Source of the DNA: JBAXLO01 sp037134755
Lineage (GTDB): Bacteria; Bacteroidota; Bacteroidia; Bacteroidales; JACABE01
Reading direction: 5' to 3'
NCBI GenBank assembly: GCA_037134755.1
Contig: JBAXLO010000168.1
Span: 1 to 10,346 of the forward strand
DNA: 10,346 bases
Part shown: in pieces, positions 7,734 through 10,346 of the stretch
How the letters are laid out: each line of letters begins with the position of its first letter
How positions within the stretch are numbered: the stretch's first letter is position 1
Notes under the pieces: generated by a model
Databases searched by the model: none
Told to the model about the DNA's origin: nothing
What the model saw: only the letters and a program-made list of their open reading frames with translations
Program-made: the position numbers and the translations under genes

Positions 7734-7766
7734 TTAGTTTATTGTTTCAACAATATTGTAAACTAA
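7734..7766 (-). repeat. Inverted repeat in the nuoD-nuoH gap
   Basis: TTAGTTTA (7734-7741) and TAAACTAA (7759-7766) are perfect 8-base complements. Inside them TTGT (7742-7745) can pair with ACAA (7750-7753) across a four-base loop, leaving a five-base bulge (7754-7758). There is no T run after it on the minus strand, so it does not resemble a terminator. It could be an RNA processing or stability hairpin between nuoD and nuoH, an operator, or chance in AT-rich DNA. Confidence 0.45.
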
Positions 7767-7780
7767 TTATAAGTTCTTAA

Positions 7781-8902
7781 TTAACGGTCAATATCAGGAA
7801 TAACTAAATCCAGTGAACCGCCTATAGCTACTAAGTCAGCAATCTTGAAACCTGCTGCCATTTTATTAAGTGCTGATAGATTACTAAAGTTTGGTGAACG
7901 GAATTTTACTCTTACAGGATACTTCTCTCCTGAACTGATTACATAAACTCCAAACTCACCTCTGCAAGCTTCTACTCTTTGGTAATATTCACCTTCAGGT
8001 AATTTGATAATAGGTTTCATCTTAACTGCATAGTCACCTTCTGGAATATTATCAATTAATTGTTCGATAATCTTCATTGATTCCCACATTTCAGCAATAC
8101 GAACCTTGTAACGTGCCAGTGAATCACACTCTGTAAATAAGATCTCTTCGAATTGTACTTTATCATAAGCACTATAAGGATGATGTTTTCTAACATCGCA
8201 AGCAAAACCGGAACCTCTACCGCTTGGTCCTGTTACACCCCATGATATAATATCTTCTTTACTTATAGGTCCAATTCCTTTAGTTCTTTCCTGCATAATA
8301 ACATTACCTGTAAGTAATTCATCGTATTCAGGAAGTTTTTTACGGAAGTAAGGAATAAATTCTTTTACTCTTTTAATAAAATTAGGGTGAATATCATTCA
8401 TCAAACCACCAGGACAATTATAACTCTGTAGTAAACGTCCACCTGTTGTTTCTTCGAATATATCCAATATCTTTTCACGATCACGAAGACCATAGAAATA
8501 AGTTGTAAGAGCCCCCATATCCATACCAAAAGCACACCACCAAAGTTCGTGTGATGCTAAACGAGATAATTCTGATATAATGGTACGTATGTATTTAACT
8601 CTTTCAGGTACTTCAATCTGAAGTGCATTTTCAACTAATAAACAAACTGCTTCATTATTGATGTGAGCAGAAAGGTAATCCAATCTATCTGTAAGATGTA
8701 TTATCTGTTGATAAGTCATCTTTTCACACATCTTTTCGATACCACGATGAATATAGCCACAATGTGGTTCTATATTAGCAACAGTTTCTCCTTTTAATGA
8801 AATAAGCAACCTCAATACACCATGCGTTGATGGATGCTGAGGCCCCATATTTAATAAATACTCTTCCTGTTCGATATCTTGTTGTACTATTTCTTCTGTC
8901 AT
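7781..8902 (-). CDS. nuoD: NADH-quinone oxidoreductase subunit D (complex I, 49 kDa type)
   Basis: NuoD is the 49-kDa-type subunit, related to the large subunit of NiFe hydrogenases, that forms the quinone head-group site with NuoB. The loop NMGPQHPSTHGVLR (18-31) supplies H27, and DRLDY supplies Y76; their 49-residue spacing equals that of the quinone-binding His38/Tyr87 pair of Thermus. HCGYIHRGIEK (47-57), GVTGPSGRGSG (about 222-232), RKHHPYSAYD (about 238-247) and the terminal DR, an invariant ending in the family, are also present. The region around 160-170 reads NCPGGLMND where many homologues have a FRPGGV-like motif, so it is a divergent clade. At 373 residues it is compact. It starts three bases after nuoC and in frame with it, with a good Shine-Dalgarno sequence inside the nuoC end. 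Confidence 0.97.
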   Translation of the reverse strand: MTEEIVQQDIEQEEYLLNMGPQHPSTHGVLRLLISLKGETVANIEPHCGYIHRGIEKMCEKMTYQQIIHLTDRLDYLSAHINNEAVCLLVENALQIEVPERVKYIRTIISELSRLASHELWWCAFGMDMGALTTYFYGLRDREKILDIFEETTGGRLLQSYNCPGGLMNDIHPNFIKRVKEFIPYFRKKLPEYDELLTGNVIMQERTKGIGPISKEDIISWGVTGPSGRGSGFACDVRKHHPYSAYDKVQFEEILFTECDSLARYKVRIAEMWESMKIIEQLIDNIPEGDYAVKMKPIIKLPEGEYYQRVEACRGEFGVYVISSGEKYPVRVKFRSPNFSNLSALNKMAAGFKIADLVAIGGSLDLVIPDIDR

Positions 8903-8905
8903 TGT

Positions 8906-9370
8906 TTAGTTCCTTTCTATTATATTTACTTCATCAACATAATCTTTACGCAAAGGATATCCTACCCAATCTTCTTCATCCAAAAACATTCTTCTCATGT
9001 CAGGATGATTTTTAAAAGTAATCCCAAACATATCATAGATTTCTCTTTCATTGAAGTTAGCAGTTTCCCAGATATCACAAACTGTATCTAAAACAGGAGT
9101 TTCTCTATTAGTTGTTGATACCTTTAGTAATAAATGATGTCTCAAATCTGTTGATTCTAAGAAATAACTTACACCCAATGCTTCTTTTACATCTGTACCA
9201 CTTTGACAGAATAGAAAATCAAAATGAAGTTCTGCATTTTCTTTAAGAGTCGCTGCTACTTGATGTAGTTTATCAGGTTCAACAGTCATAATAACATATT
9301 GAGTAGTCTCTGATATTACAGCAGTAGGGAATACTTGTAGTAATTTTTCTTTTAATTGCTCGTTCGTCAT
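8906..9370 (-). CDS. nuoC: NADH-quinone oxidoreductase subunit C (complex I, 30 kDa type)
   Basis: NuoC is the 30-kDa-type structural subunit of the peripheral arm, packing against NuoD. The 154-residue protein has the family signature in its second half: NFNEREIYDMFGI (105-117), HPDMRRMF (122-129) and EDWVGYPLRKDY (133-144). The N-terminal half is the poorly conserved alpha/beta domain. The C-terminus is short (VDEVNIIERN), without the linker that joins C to D in fused NuoCD proteins. Its stop codon is followed by one codon (ACA) and then the nuoD ATG in the same frame, so removing this stop would give a fusion of about 529 residues. It follows nuoB by 36 bases, again in the same frame. No Shine-Dalgarno sequence precedes its ATG. 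Confidence 0.95.
   Translation of the reverse strand: MTNEQLKEKLLQVFPTAVISETTQYVIMTVEPDKLHQVAATLKENAELHFDFLFCQSGTDVKEALGVSYFLESTDLRHHLLLKVSTTNRETPVLDTVCDIWETANFNEREIYDMFGITFKNHPDMRRMFLDEEDWVGYPLRKDYVDEVNIIERN
8910..8918 (-). promoter_or_regulatory. Shine-Dalgarno sequence of nuoD, inside the end of nuoC
   Basis: The minus strand reads AGAAAGGAA, with eight bases between AGGA and the nuoD ATG at 8902. It lies within the last three sense codons of nuoC (GAA AGG AAC). Its presence argues that nuoD is translated from its own start as a separate protein and not only through stop-codon readthrough. Confidence 0.65.
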
Positions 9371-9406
9371 ACTTATAATAATATAGATGAATGATAATAT
9401 TTCTAA

Positions 9407-9979
9407 TTACTTAATTTCTGTTGGTTCAGCAAATGTGTCAGGTTGCTTGCGTGGATTCCTGATTGTCTCTGTCTGAATTTTACGTTGTAATTGCATAACG
9501 CCATATAACAATGCTTCAGGACGTGGAGGACAACCCGGAATATATACATCCACAGGTATAATTTTATCTACTCCTTTTATTACATGATAAGAGTTATAAT
9601 AAAAAGGACCTCCTGATATTGCACAAGCACCCATTGCAATCACATACTTTGGTTCAGGCATTTCATCATATAGTCGTTTTAAAACCGGAGCCATCTTATT
9701 AACGATAGTTCCTGCTACAACTATTACATCAGCCTGACGTGGACTTGCTCGATATACTTCGATTCCGAATCTTGCGAAATCGTGACGTGAAGCTCCTGCT
9801 GCCATCATTTCGATACCACAACAACTTGTTGCGAACGTTAAAGGCCAGATAGAATTTGATCTACCCCAGTTAATAACAGCGTCTATAGTGGTGAATAATA
9901 CATTACCACCGCTTTGTTTGAAGAGTTCAAGAGTTTCGTTATCCTTGAAGTCTTCATACTTCATTGATTTTATTCCCAT
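9407..9979 (-). CDS. nuoB: NADH-quinone oxidoreductase subunit B (complex I, N2 cluster, PSST type)
   Basis: NuoB binds the terminal 4Fe-4S cluster N2, which reduces quinone at the interface with NuoD. From the chosen start the protein has 190 residues. The four ligands are C53 and C54 (FATSCCGIEMMA), C119 (AMGACAISGGPF) and C150 (YIPGCPPRPEAL). RASPRQADVIVVAGT (77-91) and the VNKMAPVLKRLYDEMPEPK stretch (93-111) are typical PSST sequence. Start choice: the frame stays open to an ATG at 10090, but that 37-residue extension lies wholly inside nuoA and is unlike any NuoB N-terminus. The ATG at 9979 overlaps the nuoA stop by ten bases, and an alternative ATG at 9964 would avoid the overlap and give 185 residues. 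I prefer 9979 with moderate certainty because such overlaps favour coupling. The product is certain. Confidence 0.95.
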   Translation of the reverse strand: MGIKSMKYEDFKDNETLELFKQSGGNVLFTTIDAVINWGRSNSIWPLTFATSCCGIEMMAAGASRHDFARFGIEVYRASPRQADVIVVAGTIVNKMAPVLKRLYDEMPEPKYVIAMGACAISGGPFYYNSYHVIKGVDKIIPVDVYIPGCPPRPEALLYGVMQLQRKIQTETIRNPRKQPDTFAEPTEIK

Positions 9980-10320
9980 ATTAATGCATGTTTTTTCCAG
10001 GCATACAATAAGCCCAATCCAAGAATAAAGAAGAATATCATAATTTCGATAAAAGCTTGTGATTTTAATGTATGCATCACAACAGCCCAAGGAAACAGGA
10101 ATACTGTTTCAACATCGAAAACTAGGAATAAAATAGCAAACAAATAATAGCCTACGTTAAACTGTAGCCATGTTTTGCCTATTGTTGGTATTCCACTTTC
10201 ATAAGGCTCTGACTTTACCGGATTTGTTGAGGTTGGCGGAATGAAACTGGAGAAGATAATAGCACCTCCTACCAGTATTACTGCCACAATAAAGAATAGT
10301 ATCAAACTTTCGCTACTCAT
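9970..10320 (-). CDS. nuoA: NADH-quinone oxidoreductase subunit A (complex I)
   Basis: NuoA is a small membrane subunit homologous to mitochondrial ND3; its first loop lies over the quinone chamber and its acidic TM2 feeds the charge path to NuoJ and NuoK. The 116 residues form three membrane helices (about 6-26, 56-80 and 88-107). The loop motif EPYESGI (38-44) and the TM2 motif FDVETVFLFPWA (68-79, with D69 and E71) identify it. Position S42 corresponds to the ND3 loop cysteine used as an active/deactive marker in mammals; Ser there is common in bacteria. It is the first gene of the operon, its ATG lies 26 bases from the window's edge, and its stop codon overlaps the preferred nuoB start. 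A Bacteroidota-type -7 element lies seven bases upstream. Confidence 0.96.
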   Translation of the reverse strand: MSSESLILFFIVAVILVGGAIIFSSFIPPTSTNPVKSEPYESGIPTIGKTWLQFNVGYYLFAILFLVFDVETVFLFPWAVVMHTLKSQAFIEIMIFFFILGLGLLYAWKKHALIWE

Positions 10321-10327
10321 ATTCGAA

Positions 10328-10335
10328 CAAAATTA
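10328..10335 (-). promoter_or_regulatory. Candidate -7 promoter element before nuoA
   Basis: Read on the minus strand these bases are TAATTTTG, an exact match to the TAnnTTTG -7 consensus of the Bacteroidota primary sigma factor. Only seven bases separate it from the nuoA ATG, so the transcript would have almost no leader. The partner TTG near -33 would lie beyond the window and cannot be checked. An eight-base AT-rich match can arise by chance. Confidence 0.35.
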
Positions 10336-10346
10336 GATTATCAATT

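Noticed and set aside
8827..9091. Two overlapping plus-strand open frames opposite nuoD and nuoC
   Set aside because: Both are antisense shadows of clear family proteins and lack features of their own.
9980..10090. An N-terminal extension of NuoB by 37 residues, starting at the ATG at 10090
   Set aside because: It lies wholly inside nuoA in another frame, and its sequence (two Cys, a hydrophobic stretch) matches no known NuoB N-terminus. The ATG at 9979 gives the normal length.

Overview
The window holds one complete operon for an 11-subunit respiratory complex I (NADH:quinone oxidoreductase family), read entirely on the minus strand in the order nuoA-B-C-D-H-I-J-K-L-M-N, from about 10320 down to 332. 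Every subunit is full length and carries its family's recognisable motifs. The set contains the quinone/iron-sulfur connecting module (NuoB, C, D, I) and the whole membrane arm (NuoA, H, J, K, L, M, N). The NADH-oxidising module (NuoE, F, G) is absent from its usual place between nuoD and nuoH, so the electron donor cannot be read from this locus.

The DNA is AT-rich (about one third GC by eye). Most genes lack a Shine-Dalgarno sequence, and a TAnnTTTG-type -7 element sits just before nuoA. With the E/F/G-less gene order and the protein wording (for example the NuoD and NuoM signatures), this points to Bacteroidota, most likely a Bacteroidales-like lineage. Unlike Bacteroides, where NuoC and NuoD are one fused protein, here they are two genes, but only a single stop codon and one sense codon separate them in frame.

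Layout: 1-331 is a non-coding tail with two strong hairpin terminators (11-47 and 273-311); the second, with a run of eight T residues, ends the nuo transcript. Then, moving right against transcription, come nuoN (332-1753), nuoM, nuoL (the three antiporter-like proton-pumping subunits), nuoK, nuoJ, nuoI (two 4Fe-4S clusters), nuoH (quinone-chamber subunit), nuoD, nuoC, nuoB (N2 cluster) and nuoA, whose start lies 26 bases from the window's right edge. Intergenic gaps are 3 to 57 bases, with one 10-base overlap (nuoA/nuoB), which supports a single polycistronic transcript.

How it would work: electrons enter through the NuoI clusters from an unidentified donor, pass to the NuoB N2 cluster and reduce quinone at the NuoB/NuoD/NuoH interface. 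The resulting conformational or charge wave through NuoH-A-J-K drives ion translocation by NuoN, M and L. The points most worth a second look are the loss in NuoM of the TM7 lysine considered central to proton pumping, the in-frame nuoC/nuoD junction one stop codon from a fusion, and an inverted repeat exactly where nuoEFG would normally sit. No mobile element, CRISPR array, RNA gene or novel system is visible.
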